Assembly (NCBI GenBank): GCA_943704525.1
Contig: CALSCQ010001689.1
Location: 1 to 64,000, forward strand
Direction of reading: 5' to 3'
DNA from: Pigoraptor vietnamica
Taxonomy: Eukaryota; Opisthokonta; Filasterea
Length of the DNA stretch: 64,000 nucleotides
Position 1 is the first letter of the stretch, and each line of letters begins with the position of its first letter. Of the stretch, positions 9,762-22,357 are shown piece by piece. The position numbers and the translations under genes are program-made. Below the pieces are notes generated by a model, which made no database searches, was not told the origin of the DNA, and saw only the letters and a list, made by a program, of their open reading frames with translations.

Positions 9762-12662
9762 TCACCGCTGCTCAGTTGGCGACGGGGATCTACTAACCGT
9801 AGCCTTGTCAGCGGGAAGGCGGATGTGCTGAGAGAGCACGTAACGCGCTTCCGCCATGGTCACCGGACGGGAGATGAGGTCGTCCATGCCGAGTTGCAGG
9901 CACCGGTCGCGATCGGCGGGTGTGGGGCTGCCCGTCGTCATGGCGAGAAGCGTCGGCCGACGACCGAAGGGAAGCGACGCCATCTTCGCAATCGCGTCGC
10001 TCGCCGACAGCAGGCCCTCTGCACAGCGGAACAAAGGAGCGCACGAGTTTACCCAAGTGTCCGCATATACACACGGACTGACACTCTGAACTCACGCAAC
10101 TCTCGCACACACTCGGCCATTGTTGACGCAAAAACACAACGCTCGACGACTCACCGGCGGCGCCGTCGGCGTTGCTAATGTCGATCAGCGCGGCGTCGTA
10201 TGCCACGGCGTGCTCCATGGCGTCTTGCACCATACGCGCCGCCTCGTTGCTCGTCAGTGCGCGGGACACGACGCAACCGAGCCGTTCGAGCAGATTCGCG
10301 CCTACGAGCGACCCCCGCGACCGCTGGTCCTGCACGAGGAGTACGCGCGGTCCCTCCGTCGAACGCATCACTTCGACGACGCCGTCCACTTCAGGGCGCT
10401 GCGCATCCCTCGCCCCCGAGCGCGGAGTGACTGGCGGAGTTCCTTGAGGCGTGTTGTCGCCCGCCAAGGGCACGGGGTTGAACACAAACTCTGCCGCCGG
10501 TGCTGCAGGCGCCGGCTGCTCGCTCGGCGCGCCCACAGCCGCACGCTGCGACTCCTTCGTCTGCGCGATGGACGAGGACACGGCCGCATAGAACTCGGAG
10601 GGGAAGAAGAAGCGGTCGAGGGGGAGGGCGAGTTCGATCCAGAACGTCGAGCCCTTCCCGACGTCGCTGATGACGCCAATGCGGCCACCCATGAGTTCGG
10701 TGAAGCGCTTGCATATCGCAAGGCCGAGTCCAGTCCCTCCGAACGCGCGCGTTGACGACGAATCCACCTGCGAGAACATGTGGAACAGCTTCTGCTGGTC
10801 CTCGGGCGCGATCCCAATGCCGTCATCGGTCACCTCGACGCGAATGGCCTTTCCGTCGGCCGTTTCGGTCGCGGAAACGACCACGCGGCGATTGCCAAAC
10901 TTCACGGCATTGCCGACAAAGTTCACGAGCACCTGCCTCAGCCGCGCGGGGTCGTTCACGATGCACGGAAGACGGCGCGGAATGGAGAGAACGAGTTCGA
11001 TGCCTCGCGACGCCGCCTGCGTCTCGACAATAGAGACGACCTCCTTGCATATCGTCGGGACGTCAATGGCGACATTCTCGATGACAATCTGCTGCGCGTT
11101 GACGCGGCTGAGCTCGAGGACGTCGTTGATCAAGCGGAGGAGGCCGTCGCCGCACTTCGTGATCGTGTTGACGTACTCGGCTTGCTCGTCCGTGAGCGCC
11201 GTACTCGCCAGCAACTCTGCGCAGCCGATTATGCCGTACATTGGCGTGCGGATCTGCGCACGAAGGATGGGCGGGAGGTCGAATGTCAGCACAAAGCTTG
11301 CGTGCTAAACTGCAGTTGCGAGCGATGCCAGGCAACAGCGACGCAAGTACACACACACACACACACACACACACCTATACACACATTCACACTCACACAC
11401 ACTCACACACACACACTCACACACACACGCACACACACACGCACACACCTCGTGCGATATCATCGCGAGGAACTGGCTCTTGGCGCGATCGGCCGACTCC
11501 GCCGCCTCCTTTTCGATAATCGCGGCCTCAAGTAGCTTTCGGTCGGTAATGTCGCGCGTCACCTTCGCAAATCCGCAGAGTTCGCCCGCGGCGTTGTGCA
11601 CGGCCGTGATGACGACATTCGCCCAAAACTGCGTCCCGTCCTTGCGCAAGCGCCACCCGAAGTCCTCGAAACGGCCGACGCGCTTGGCCTCGCGAAGCTC
11701 CATCTCGGGCTTGCCCGAGTCGATGTCGCACTGCGGATAGAACGTGCGGAAGTTGCGGCCGACGATCTCGTCCGCCTTGTACTGCTTGATGTTCTGCGCG
11801 CCCGCGTTCCAGCTCACGATGTTGCCATCCACGTCCAGCATGAAGATGGCGTAATCCTGCAAGCGAAAGAGGGGCGAACACACAACACGAGCGATTGCAG
11901 AGTGAGAAGATCCGGCGAGAGTGGCGCCTCCGCGTTGCAGCAACTTGAGCTCAATGACAAGACACAATAACCCTTAACACGCACCTTGACGCTTCCCACG
12001 AGCAGCCTGAACCGCTCTTCGCTCTGCCGCAGCGCCTCCTCCGCCTCCACGTGGCGCGATATGTCCCAACCGACGAGCGTGAAGCCCCCCTGACCCCCGC
12101 GATGTGCCGTGATGATCACATTCGCAAAGACGTATCTGCGCGCGTCCGCAACTTCGCCGGTCCTGGACGACGTTGAGCTCGACCTGCTGTCACTTGGGGC
12201 GCCGCTGTTGCTCACTGACGACGAACGCCTCTTCCGCACCTTGAGTATGCGCTCGACGGAGCCCGTCCGCCGCGCCGTGTCGAAGTCGGCGGCCGCCATC
12301 TCCATGGCGTCGTAGTCGTCCATGTCGTAGAGGACGTTCGCCTGGCGACCGATCACCATCTCGGCACTCCTGCCATACAAAATCTCCGAGCCCGCATTGA
12401 AGCTGACGATCCTCGCGCTCGAATTGAGCGTGACGATGGAGAACTCGCGTATCCTCCCGACCTCTAAAGAAGGGGCATCCACGTCGAAGATAACGTGGCA
12501 AAATCGCACCGCCAAGAGCACACCGACGGCGACGGTGACGAGGAGGGCGAGAATGTGCTTGTCGGCGGCCGACTCCACCCACGGAAGACACACGAGGGGC
12601 ACGTCGAAAAGAGACAGGCACGCTCCGCGACCGTCGTCGCGCAATGATGGGGGTTCCATCAT
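9762..12662 (-). CDS. Membrane hybrid histidine kinase with two PAS domains
   Basis: Two-component sensor kinase, 813 aa. Exons: 12662-11985, 11856-11449, 11253-10155, 10018-9762; phases fit. One membrane segment (ILALLVTVAVGVLLAVRF, about residues 38-56) is followed by two PAS domains (about 70-215 and 227-350). PAS 2 shows YAIFMLDVDGNIVSWNAGA and the PAC end FAKVTRDITDRK. HisKA has the H-box SHEIRTPMYGI with phospho-acceptor His near 361; an intron falls directly after the His-Glu. HATPase shows the N-box VNFVGNAVKF, the G1 box DDGIGIAP and the G2 box GGTGLGLAICKRF. The C-terminal receiver is altered: the acidic start is VQDQ, the phospho-Asp fits ALIDI, and the usual K-P-(V/L/F) lysine is Arg (ISRPV). 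The ligand is not predictable. Confidence 0.93.
11345..11448. repeat. (CA)n tract in kinase intron 2
   Basis: On the minus strand this is a (GT)n run beginning at the donor GTGTGTGCGTG itself, so the 5' splice site is the first unit of the repeat. Confidence 0.9.
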
Positions 12663-14266
12663 GCCTCAGTCGTCCTGAATCGCGCCGTCCCCCCGCACGG
12701 TCATTTACAACTGTCCCGTTTGCTTCGGCGATTTACGGGGAAGAAGGTGCTCTCTTCATCCACGCGGCATCTGATTCCCTCTCACGCGACCGCTGGCGGC
12801 ATTGCAACGCGGCGCGCGAAGGGGGTGGCGTATACAAGGAGCAAGGACGAGGCGCGTGCTTTCAGCAAAACGTCGGTTTGGTTCGGTGGTGTTCTCTGGA
12901 GGGAAGGCGGTGATGCTCCATCCCCATTTAGGGACCCCCTTGGGCCCATTCGGAACCAGCGTGCGCATCGCAAGGCCCGACGGGGCAATCCAATCCATCA
13001 CACATGCACGGCGAATGTGCCAAAAATCAGTGCTAAGCGTGTCGAATAAATTGACGCGCAATACATTTTCCATACAAAATAAAAATTTTAATTGCGACTG
13101 CTAATCGATCATTTGTTTCACTGTGCAATGTCCATTGGCTCCCGCGTGCGCCTGGCGGAACCGTGTCCGGGTGGATCGGTAACCAACTGTCACTTTCCCA
13201 TTGTGGGTGCGATCGAAACTAAAAATTAATCGAGATTAAATTATTCCGCTGACTGTATGAAAAATGTATGACTCATACACGTCTTATTGTGTGTTTCTAC
13301 AGGTTACTCCTACCGGGTATTACTCACACGGGCGCCGGCGCGTGCGGAAGGAAGGAGCCGACATCATCTCACGTTACTTCCCCAAGAAATCACAAGAAGA
13401 GGTCGCGTGTGCTCCTTCAAACTCCCTAACTCCTCGAGTCACGTGCGAGAATCGAATCGTTGACATGAGTGACCTGTCGAAGCAATTCATGCACTTTTAC
13501 GGTGTATTACTCACACGGGCGCCGGCGCGTGCGGAAGGAAGGAGCCGACAGTTACTTCCCCAAGAAATCACGAGAAGAGGTCGCGTGCTCCTTCATCTCC
13601 CTCGGCTTCCTCGGTCACGTGCGAGAATCGAATCGTTGACATGAGTGACCTGTCGAAGCAATTCATGCACTTTTACGGTGTATTGCTCACACGGGCGCGC
13701 GTGCGGAAGGAAGGAGCCGGGCGACATCTTCTCAGGTTACTTCCCGAGAAATCACGAGCCTGCTCCTTCTATCCTCCCTAACTCCTCGAGTCACGTGCGA
13801 GAATCGTTTGACATAGTCAGTGACCATTTCATACATTTTTATCGTATTACTCGCACGGGCGCGCGTGCGGAACGAGAGTGCATCTAACGTTACTCAGTAG
13901 AGCCGCGTCAGGGCCCTCCCGTCGATCGTTTGCCATGTGGAACGTCTCTGTGGCCCATTTGTGTTTTCCGAGGGTTGCCGTCATCTGTCACTTAGTGACT
14001 CACACATGTGGCGTCATTTTTTTTTCCCCGGAGCTATTATTCAACTCCCCGAGGCAATTGTAAATTTAATAAGCGGGTCTGTGTCAAACAACTGCCTATG
14101 CCTATCTGTTCTGAATGACGCCGTAGATTGCTAAAAGTGGGTTGCAGCAAACGGTCCAAACCGAGCCGCATTCTTTAAAAGGGGAGCAACTGCATAAGGA
14201 AACGCGAAAATACATACGCAACACAGATCGGTTCGTGCTCAACACAGTTTGAAGTCGAGCCTACGC
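12663..14266. other. Gene-poor 1.6-kb region with a minisatellite
   Basis: Upstream of the kinase and downstream of the adenosine deaminase (both minus strand). 12,663-13,290 shows nothing recognisable and is locally AT-rich near 13,050-13,270. A tandem repeat occupies about 13,318-13,890. 13,890-14,266 shows nothing recognisable. Confidence 0.6.
13318..13890. repeat. Minisatellite, ~165-190 bp unit, about 3.3 copies
   Basis: Copies start near 13,318, 13,505, 13,680 and 13,846, the last one partial. Each begins (G)TATTACTCACACGGGCGC, then a GTGCGGAAGGAAGGAGCC stretch, a TTACTTCCC..GAAATCAC block, ACTCCTCGAGTCACGTGCGAGAATCG and a TTCAT(G/A)CA(C/T)TTTTA end. Spacing shrinks through small deletions. 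Reading frames are not kept between copies, so it is probably non-coding. The palindrome TCACGTGC recurs once per unit. Confidence 0.85.
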
Positions 14267-17220
14267 TCAAGGCTTGCTCGCAATGACCCAGTCAACGAAC
14301 TCGGCCCAGCGCGCCGTGAAATCCGCGAGCGCCGCTGCCCGCTCTCCAGAGGACATGGCGCTGTGCTGCTCACATGGAAAGAACAAAAGAGATGCGGGAT
14401 CAGCTTGACTCATAGACTCGACTCACTCAGACAGAGAGAGAAAAGCAGTAGCGCATGAATAAGGGGAAGAAGACCAGTTTCGTAGTACAATCCACGAGCT
14501 CCGTCAACAGCACGGCAATCGTGCATACAATAGAGACCTGCGCTAAGACCACGGGCACTTACAATCACAGAGTTCATCGCCATCGTCTTGAGGGCGCGCA
14601 TGTCAAGTCGGCCGCCACCAAAGCCCATGAACGCCTCGTAAAAGTCGTACGAGAGCCCCACGGACCCAAAAAGCGCGGGATCATCGCTGCTGATCGTCAC
14701 GGGGACGCCGCGATCGAGGTAGAGGGCAGCCGGGTGCGAGCGCAGGTCGGGGACGAGTTTCTGCGAAACGGTCAGAACAGAAGAGTGTTACAATATGGGA
14801 GAGATGCAAGTAGGCTACAGGGTTGTTAACGAAAGTGTGCTCGCAACAAACGAGTTTACACGCACCAGCACTTGATTGGAAATGGGGCAAATTTCGATGG
14901 CGATTTGGCGGTCCACGACAATGTCCTGGACGAGCGGGTGGTGCGCAAGGGCGAAGCTGTAGGAAACACACCGGAAAGGGGGACGTAAGAATACGGTTTG
15001 TGGCTGTGCAAGCAACGCAGAGCAAGACTCACACGGATACACGCAAGCACGCACATGCACGCAAAATGAATTGTCCCGCCGCACGCACGCACACTCACCC
15101 GTGGCCAATGCGCGACGTGTTGAGCATGACGGCGTCAATCAGGTTGTCGTCCACAGCGGCTTCTGCGACAGGCAACACCGGGTCGTTCAAGTACGTGCAG
15201 TACACGACAAAAAATAACATTCCCAAACACCGCGCCAGAATTATCACATTCAACGCCAACGCACCGTCCCAGTTGGTTTCTCCCGCGTGCCAGAAGTACG
15301 AGAGGCGGATGCCTGCAGCCTCCTGCTTCTTGGCGCTCTCAATAAAGGTGTCCAAAAAGTAGACGAGCGCGTGGCCGGGGTCCTCGTGACCCACGAGGTC
15401 GAAACCGGCAAAGAATTTGGGGTACTGGATGGCGAGATCAATCGCCGCGTCCATCTGCGCCGCCACGACGTCCGCGTCCATCGCGCGAATGCCACAGAAG
15501 ATGGCCTTTCCGCCCGCCAAGCGTCCGTTCGACGCCGCAACGGCCGCAGCGACAGCCTTCTCGAGGAAACCGAGCACGGTCGCGCGGTCGTAAAGCGTGC
15601 CGTCGGCTTCGTACACGGACGCGAGGACAGTGCGCAGCTCAACGTACCTGGGGAAAAGGGCAGACAGAGTCAGCCCCGTGCCCAACGGCGGAACATGCAC
15701 GCAAAGCAAGTGCACATGTGCGTGTGCATGTGCGTTGCACATTCAGTGCGAGTGCCCGCAGACACAGGGCGCACTCACTGGACATTGTCCTCGGCGAGGT
15801 CCCCGAGCGCCTTGGCATAGTACATTTCAAAGAAGGGGCGGTAGTTGATCAGGCCGTCCGCGCCAATAATCGCGCCGTCAAAGCGCTCCCACACAACAGA
15901 CTGCGTCGGGTACGCCTCGTCCGGCTTCTCCGTCACCAGCGTCAGCGAGCGACGCAGGTAGTCGTCGTACTCGGCCACGCTGGCGGCAGCGGCGCGCTCC
16001 TCCGCCACGGAAGACCACTTGCACTCCATGGGCGCCGAGCGATCGGTGGGGTCCTTGACAGTCTTGTCAGGGAAAAAGCGGAAGAAAACAGAGCCGTTCA
16101 GGCGGCAGATGGAGCACCCTGTGGCGAAAAAAGGTATTGTGCGTCAGAAAAATCGCGTTGGTGATTTGCGGTTCTCACGATTATCGAACCGAGGAGGCAC
16201 GAAAGCATGCACCCAAAATATATCGGCGTGCGCGTGTGAGCTGGTAGACCAGAAGACACCCACAGACGCACGCGCGTTCAGGGTACATGTTCAGCGAGAA
16301 CGCACCTTCCATGTAGGTGGCAGTGGCCACAACCCACGTGGGATCGACCATCGAGTCGGCATGCACGTGGAGGAGGCCACCCTTCGGCATCTGCGACACG
16401 ATTACGCTCAGCGCTCTTGTGCGTAGTCTCTCCATCTCTCACCCATGCCTTGTGTTTGCGGAGAACATACTGCAAACGCACGCTGCGCCTATATACTCGG
16501 AACGAACGAAAGAACGGGGAGGCACAAACACACCTGGCGGATAACCTTGAAGACGGCGCTCGCCTCAATGCTCTCGCGCGCTTGGAAAAAGTGCACCGAG
16601 GGAGGGAAATCGTCGCGCGGCTCGTAGTAAGCCAGCTCGTCACGCTGCAGCCAGCAAACAATGATGTGAGCGATCAATTCAGTAACAGCGCATTCCTTTC
16701 CCTTAACACTCGCGTATGGAAGTGTGGTCGCGTGCAAGCAGGGCCTACGTCAAGTTAAGCAGCAAGAGCCACTGAACGAAGTGCGCACCTTGAGTGCCAT
16801 GAGCACGTCGTTGGCCTGCTGCTCGCGGTCGGAGAGCGAGACGGCATTGTACGAGCGCATCATTTCCTCCGCACGCAACAGCTCGGCACGCTCTTGGAGA
16901 TAGCTGTGTTTGTTTTGAGGCGATGGAGAAACTTCAATACAGCGTACAATGAAAATCGATACTTGCGATGCCACATCCTATCAATCAACCGAATACTTTG
17001 GGTCGTTATTATATCCAACGGCACACATAGGCGTGGCATGAGCGACTAAAATTTTTGACACCGCACAATAAGCGAAAAGATGCGCAAGAAGTGCACATGA
17101 AGTCCTTTACAAGCAACCAAAAGTGACAAACCCCAACCTGTCGCGGTCAAGAGGAAGGGCGCACACGGACGAAGCCAGCGCAAGCACGAGGGCCGCAACA
17201 ACAAACGGAAGTCGCGACAT
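14267..17220 (-). CDS. Secreted adenosine deaminase of the ADGF/ADA2 family
   Basis: Extracellular adenosine to inosine deaminase, 522 aa, close to the usual ADGF length. Ten exons in consistent phase: 17220-17138, 16903-16789, 16644-16534, 16390-16306, 16118-15779, 15647-15265, 15162-15099, 14956-14866, 14760-14563, 14365-14267. The signal peptide is [21 protein letters not shown]. Zinc ligands and active-site residues are in place: [12 protein letters not shown] (H-x-H), HAGETNW (His and catalytic Glu region), TSRIGHG, ICPISNQ, and [10 protein letters not shown] with the catalytic Asp pair. The N-terminal NDVLMALK helix fits the ADGF dimerisation region. A divergent neighbour at 17,872 also encodes a secreted protein. 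All motifs look intact. Confidence 0.95.
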
Positions 17221-17871
17221 GCTCGCCGATTCTTTGTATCAACGCAAATTTGAATATGCGAGGCACACCCTCCTCCTGAGATGGGGAGGTTAAGATTTAA
17301 CACTCCTTTTGGAAAACTACACGCGTGCAAAACAAAGTATTGATACAACCAACACACATAAGTATGAGTAAAGAAGCAGACACTTGGAAGTGAGTGTGCG
17401 TGTGCGTGTCAGTGAGGTAAGTGCGTGCGTGTGCGTGTGCGCGTGAGTGCCTTGGTGTGAAGGGGGGTATTGCATAGGTTGTCGAGAGCAAATTGCCCGG
17501 ACACAAACAAGCCACATTTGTAACTATGTGCAAGATAGGGTGAGAGTTACCTACACAGTTTCGAAATAAATGCCGCTCACTATGACTTCACTATGGCTCT
17601 GCTCGTTGCGTAATAATAAATGAATTCGGTCACGTGATCTGGTATTCGTCGTAACAAATGTTACGATACTGATGACGTATTTTTCCGCCGAAGGTGAGAG
17701 CACACCACACACACACACCACGCAACACACACACGACGCCATCATCCAGCTCAAAACTGGCCATACGAGCCTGCATATTGTTCCCAGTTTTGCAGTCCGT
17801 AACTCTCTTCCGATTCATTATTTTCTCTTTGCGTCAATGTCGTGTGCGCCTGAGGCCGGGCGTCCGCTTCC
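17221..17871. other. Divergent intergenic region between two secreted-protein genes
   Basis: 651 bp that must hold the promoters of the adenosine deaminase (-) and the beta-helix gene (+). It is more AT-rich than the genes and contains a short CA run at about 17,703-17,733. No TATA box or other site can be assigned with confidence. Confidence 0.5.
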
Positions 17872-20800
17872 ATGAGGGCCCTCGTCGTCCTCGCGCTGCT
17901 GTTTGCCGCCGCAGTGGCGACAACGCCCCGGGATGCATTGCACCGAGGACCACTGCGTGAGAGTGGCCATGGCAAGGGTGTGGGCGCATTTATTGACCTG
18001 ATTCGGTGAGATTTCACTATGCGTAGCTGAGATTGGGTTATTATTTGTGTTACTTCGTTTGTTTCTTCAATCAGACGTACACGCACGTCTCTTCTGCTTT
18101 TTTGTCGGAAGCTACGCCGGTTCTTATTGTGCTCATTGTATTTCCCTAAGCTTGGCGTGTAACGATACTTTCGCTGAATACCGCTCACTCTCCCAGCCCC
18201 ACCGACGTCGACGCCCACGTCGACTGCGGATTGAAACAGGCTGCGTACGACTACGCGCGCAAAATACTTCCCGAGAGGGGCTCCCTCGTCTCTGTTTTTG
18301 ACGCCCTTCAGCTCGGCGTTGCGCCGTGCAACCTTCCGCGTCCGGACGACGTCTCTTCGCGCGCGGAGGTGCTCTCGGCCGCCAAAGGGTATTACGCCAA
18401 CTCGCACCACAGCGTTGGGGTCACCCTCTATGTCGACGCCGCGCACGGGCGAGACGCTGTCGGCGGGGGCACTGTGAACGCGCCGTTCAAGTCGATAGAG
18501 TTTGCGCTGGGTCAATCGCGCGCCCTGCGACCGACACTGCCGGAGGGCACGACGATTCAAATTGTGCTGCGCGGTGGCCTGTACACTGTGCTGCGTGAGA
18601 TCGTCATCGAACCGGAGGACAGCTTCTTGGACATCGGCGCATTCGGCGACGAAGAGCCAGTGCTGTCTGCCGGGTGCCCACTCACGGGCCTGTCGTGGAC
18701 GCGCGTTGCGCCGCCGGTTCCGCTGCCGGGCGGTGGGGTCATCTACGCCGCGAATGGTGGGTGTGGGGTCGGATTGCGCGCGTTTTTAAAAAGGCCTCTC
18801 GTCTACAGGGGCGTCCTATCGTCAATTCCCCTGTGGCGCTCTCTTTTTTCCTGTGAGCTCACTCTCGTGTGTGTGCGTCGCAGTGTCGGCGACTGGGTGC
18901 GGTCCCTTCGACACGCTGTTCGTCAACGGACGGCGCGCTGTGCGTGCGCGCTATCCGAACGCAAATCCCGAAACGAGCGGACTCCACACAAGGGAGACAG
19001 GGTACATTGCGAAGGTGGGCGGCAACAACCTCTTTTCCGCCCTTGCGCTGGAGCCTCTGCACACCTTCGTCACACGATCACTCGCAAATAACCTTGTCTT
19101 CCACGTTCACGAAATCTCCATTTCCCCCCAATTGTTGTCAGGCCAAATCCTGGCTGCCTCCCGTCGATGTCGGTCCGGCGATGGAGGTGCACATTGACGA
19201 GCCCTCGCGCGCCAGTCACTATCCCACCTTTGCCGTTGGCATCGGGGGAAGCGTGCACCAGTTCGACCCACCCGTCTCTTATTTTGGCCCTAAGGCACCC
19301 GTGGGCGGGGGAACGACGTATGCGATCGCGTCGGGCCTTGTTTACGACACGGCCGACCTTCCGAACAGGACGTACGTGGAGGCGCGCGGCGGTGGGTTGG
19401 AACGTTTGTTGCGCTCCGCGATTGTATGTTGCGTGTGGTTCTTACTGGCCTTTCCATTTGCAGGTGTCGTCCACGCGATGCATTTCAACCACTGGGGTGT
19501 GTATATGCGCGTGCGTGTCAGTTATGGCTGTGTGTTTCATGAATTTGTGCGCGAGTACGTGTTGCACGGCTGTCATTTTGAGCCGTAATCGTGCTCGCAA
19601 CGCGTACAGCGCACACTCGCACACTCGAACGGCGCAACACCTCCCCGCAGGTGGTTGGCAGTTCCTCATCGACTCGCACAATGCGACCGACCATTCGTTC
19701 CACTGGCATTACGGCGGGTTTCAGGAGGCGCGCGGAGAGGCGCGTGGGGTGGGTACCAGTTGTTACTTGGCGTGCGTTCATGGTGTTCGTTGTTTGCTTG
19801 TGAATCTGTACTATTGTATCTTCGTGTATCTGCGTGTGTTTTAGAATGAAACATATTTGCATCATTTGTCTCTGTGCGTTGGTGGCTGAGTCTCTCTGTC
19901 CTTTGTACATAGAGGTCATTACCGGCCAACAAGCGTCCGTTTGTGCGTGTATTTCTGTGCCACGCGCCAACCGCATTCCCTCGCACACAGGGCTCCGAGT
20001 TTTACATTGAAAACATCTTTGAAGAGCTCGATTCCCCCGGCGAGTGGTTCCTCAACCGCACGACGCAGCTGCTCTATTACTACCCCAACGAAACGGACTT
20101 TGCGTCGGCTTTGTTCACAGCGACTGGCCCAGAGACAATCCTCCGCGTGGACGGCAGCATGAAATCGCCCGTGCGCAACGTCTCCATCCACGGCCTCACA
20201 TTCACGCAAACGGCCGTCACTTTTCTCAAGCGCTATGAGGTGTGTGCGCCTCTCCACCAGCTTCTCGAAGAGTCAATTTCCTTCGTTTTCCCAAAGCACA
20301 TGCGTTCTCACGTCGTGTTACATCACGCGGGTGTCCCCCTGTCTGATCCCTCCTCTCCCTCCCCCCCCCCCTCTTCCCGTGTGAAGGCCCCTTCGGGCGG
20401 CGACTGGTCGGTCCACCGCGGCGCGACACTCTTCGTCGAGGGCGGCGAGAACATAATCATCGCGGGCAACACATTCAACGCGACGGGTGGGAACGCGGTC
20501 TTCCTCTCCAACTACAACCGCGGGGCTGTCGTGGCGCGCAACGAGTTCTTCCTACTGGGCGACAGCGCCATTGTGTCTGTGGGCACGATGCGCCTCAGCG
20601 ACGGCACCGACGGCAACCAGCCGCGCGGGAACTTGATCGAGGGCAATATCGCATACGACTTTGGCGTGTACGGCAAGCAGGTGTGCGGGTACGTGCAGTC
20701 GCTCACGTGCCAGGCGACGGTGCGCAACAACGTCTTCTTCAACGGGCCGCGCGCGGGGATTAATTTGAACGACGGCTTTGGGGGCGAGAATGTCGTCGAG

Positions 20801-21988
20801 GGGAACCTCGGGTTCAACTTAGTGCGCGAATCGAGCGACCACGGCCCGTTTAACTCGTGGGATAGGGTGCCGTACTTGCACGACCTCGATGGGGATGGAG
20901 TGGCGACGCTGCTTCCGCACATGAACACAGTCACGGGGAACTTTTTCATCAACAACTATTACTCGGCGTGGCCCATTGGTGCGTGCGTGACTTTGTGCGT
21001 TGCGTCAGTGCATGTGGGTGTCGTTGTTCTTTTTCTGTGCGTTGCGTCAGTGCATGTGGGTGTCGTTGTTTTCTCTATTCTCTCTCTCCACTCACGCTCA
21101 TGAGCACGTCACACGCTGTGAACACACTTTCTTTTCCTTTACTGAGTGCAGTGTACACCCATGCACGTGCGCCTTGGGTCGCTGTATCGAGTCGCTTCGT
21201 CAGTGTGCACTCTCACATCCATTCTAACCATGCTGTGCGCGCAGACCACGACGACGGCTCGATGTATTACTACGACACGAAGAACCTTCTCGTGTACGGC
21301 GGTTACAAGCAATATCTCGGCCATCACCAGACAATCACTAACAACCTCTACATATTCCCGGACGCCTATTTCGCCAAGATGGTGTGTGCTTCGTCTTAAG
21401 AGTCGGGGTCTGCGCCTTTGTGTCCCCCACTCTCTCGTTACTGTAGGCGTCTTCTGTCTCTTCCTTTCGTCACGAGCATTTGCACACTTTCCGCCGAACA
21501 CGCGCGCCCAAGGGAACCTTCTGTCGCTTTGTTTGATTGTCGTTTGGTGACCCATCTCCACCCTTCCGTACACGCGCGCACGCAAGTGCATGTGGCACTG
21601 TCCTCACCCTCGGTCCCATCTCCTTCACCGCTTACAGATGATGAGCCTGTACTGCGTACAGTCGACGCGGGGCGAACCCGGCACCAGCGGCTACAGTAAC
21701 GTGTGGGCGAACAACGAGTGCATCATGAACAACAACCGCCCCATCCCGTACGAATTGTTGCCCTGCGACCCGTCGGACACGCAGGGCCTCATTCCGTGGA
21801 CGTCGGGAAATACGTTCTACACGCGCGACGGCACCTTCTCGTTCTCGTGCGGAGGGTACGCGTGGGATATTCCGACGGCAAACGAGCACGGCTACGACAC
21901 GGGCAGCCGCGTGATGCGTGTGCCCTCGAACGCAGACATTCTCGCAAAGGCGCGCGCGTTCGTGGGCCTCGACGCACCCGCCGTGTGA
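17872..21988 (+). CDS. Secreted right-handed parallel beta-helix protein
   Basis: 844 aa, ten exons in phase: 17872-18005, 18197-18756, 18884-19014, 19142-19391, 19464-19496, 19651-19748, 19991-20239, 20387-20978, 21245-21381, 21638-21988. The signal peptide is MRALVVLALLFAAAVA. The beginning of the repeat region reads TLYVDAAHGRDAVGGGTVNA followed by PFKSIEFAL, the usual opening of pectate-lyase-like or DUF1565-type helices. Later coils show NIIIAGNTFNATGGNAVFLS, NNVFFNGPRAGINLNDGFGG and similar N-N/N-x-F ladders typical of right-handed beta-helices. Asp/His-rich strips (DHDDGSMYYY) could form a carbohydrate-binding or catalytic groove, but no enzyme class can be assigned. It could act on polysaccharide or be a surface-matrix protein. 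Intron 8 carries a 41-bp tandem duplication. Confidence 0.85.
20995..21072 (+). repeat. 41-bp tandem duplication in a beta-helix gene intron
   Basis: TGTGCGTTGCGTCAGTGCAT and the following GTGGGTGTCGTTGTT occur twice, 41 bp apart, within intron 20979-21244. Confidence 0.9.
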
Positions 21989-22357
21989 CGCATAAAAACT
22001 CTACATTCACAAATCACTCCCTCTCTCAAACAGCCAGCCAAGCGCAGTGCTGTCCATATCGCGTTCTTTGCCAGTGCGCGACTTCATTGTTGCCCACTTT
22101 GCCGCCGTACTCTTGTACCATAGAGTGCGCTTTCTCTATAGCTCTCTCTACGCACAGTCGAGTGATCCGACGCCTCTCTATCCCTCTCACTCACAGTAGA
22201 AACCGTGTGGCGCGCAGTGAACCGCAATGCTTTCGAGGATTTGTATTCGATCGAGGACGGACGCGACAAGCGACGCGAGAACCAAAGCGACAAACAAGAG
22301 TCAAAAACAACGACACGCTCAATAACGCCGTGCGCAAAAGGCGTGGTTACTGCCCCG
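21989..22357. other. Convergent intergenic region, nothing recognised
   Basis: Spacer between the 3' ends of the beta-helix gene and the following minus-strand gene. No motif or RNA gene was seen. Confidence 0.6.

Noticed and set aside
9808-11292. Histidine kinase read as one uninterrupted frame to 9,808
   Set aside because: Reading through 10,019-10,154 loses the receiver. Splicing 10155 to 10018 restores L-L-A-M-T-T and I-S-R-P-V.
13318-13890. CRISPR-like array
   Set aside because: Units of ~165-190 bp, degenerate, with no short repeat and unique spacer pattern, in a eukaryotic genome.
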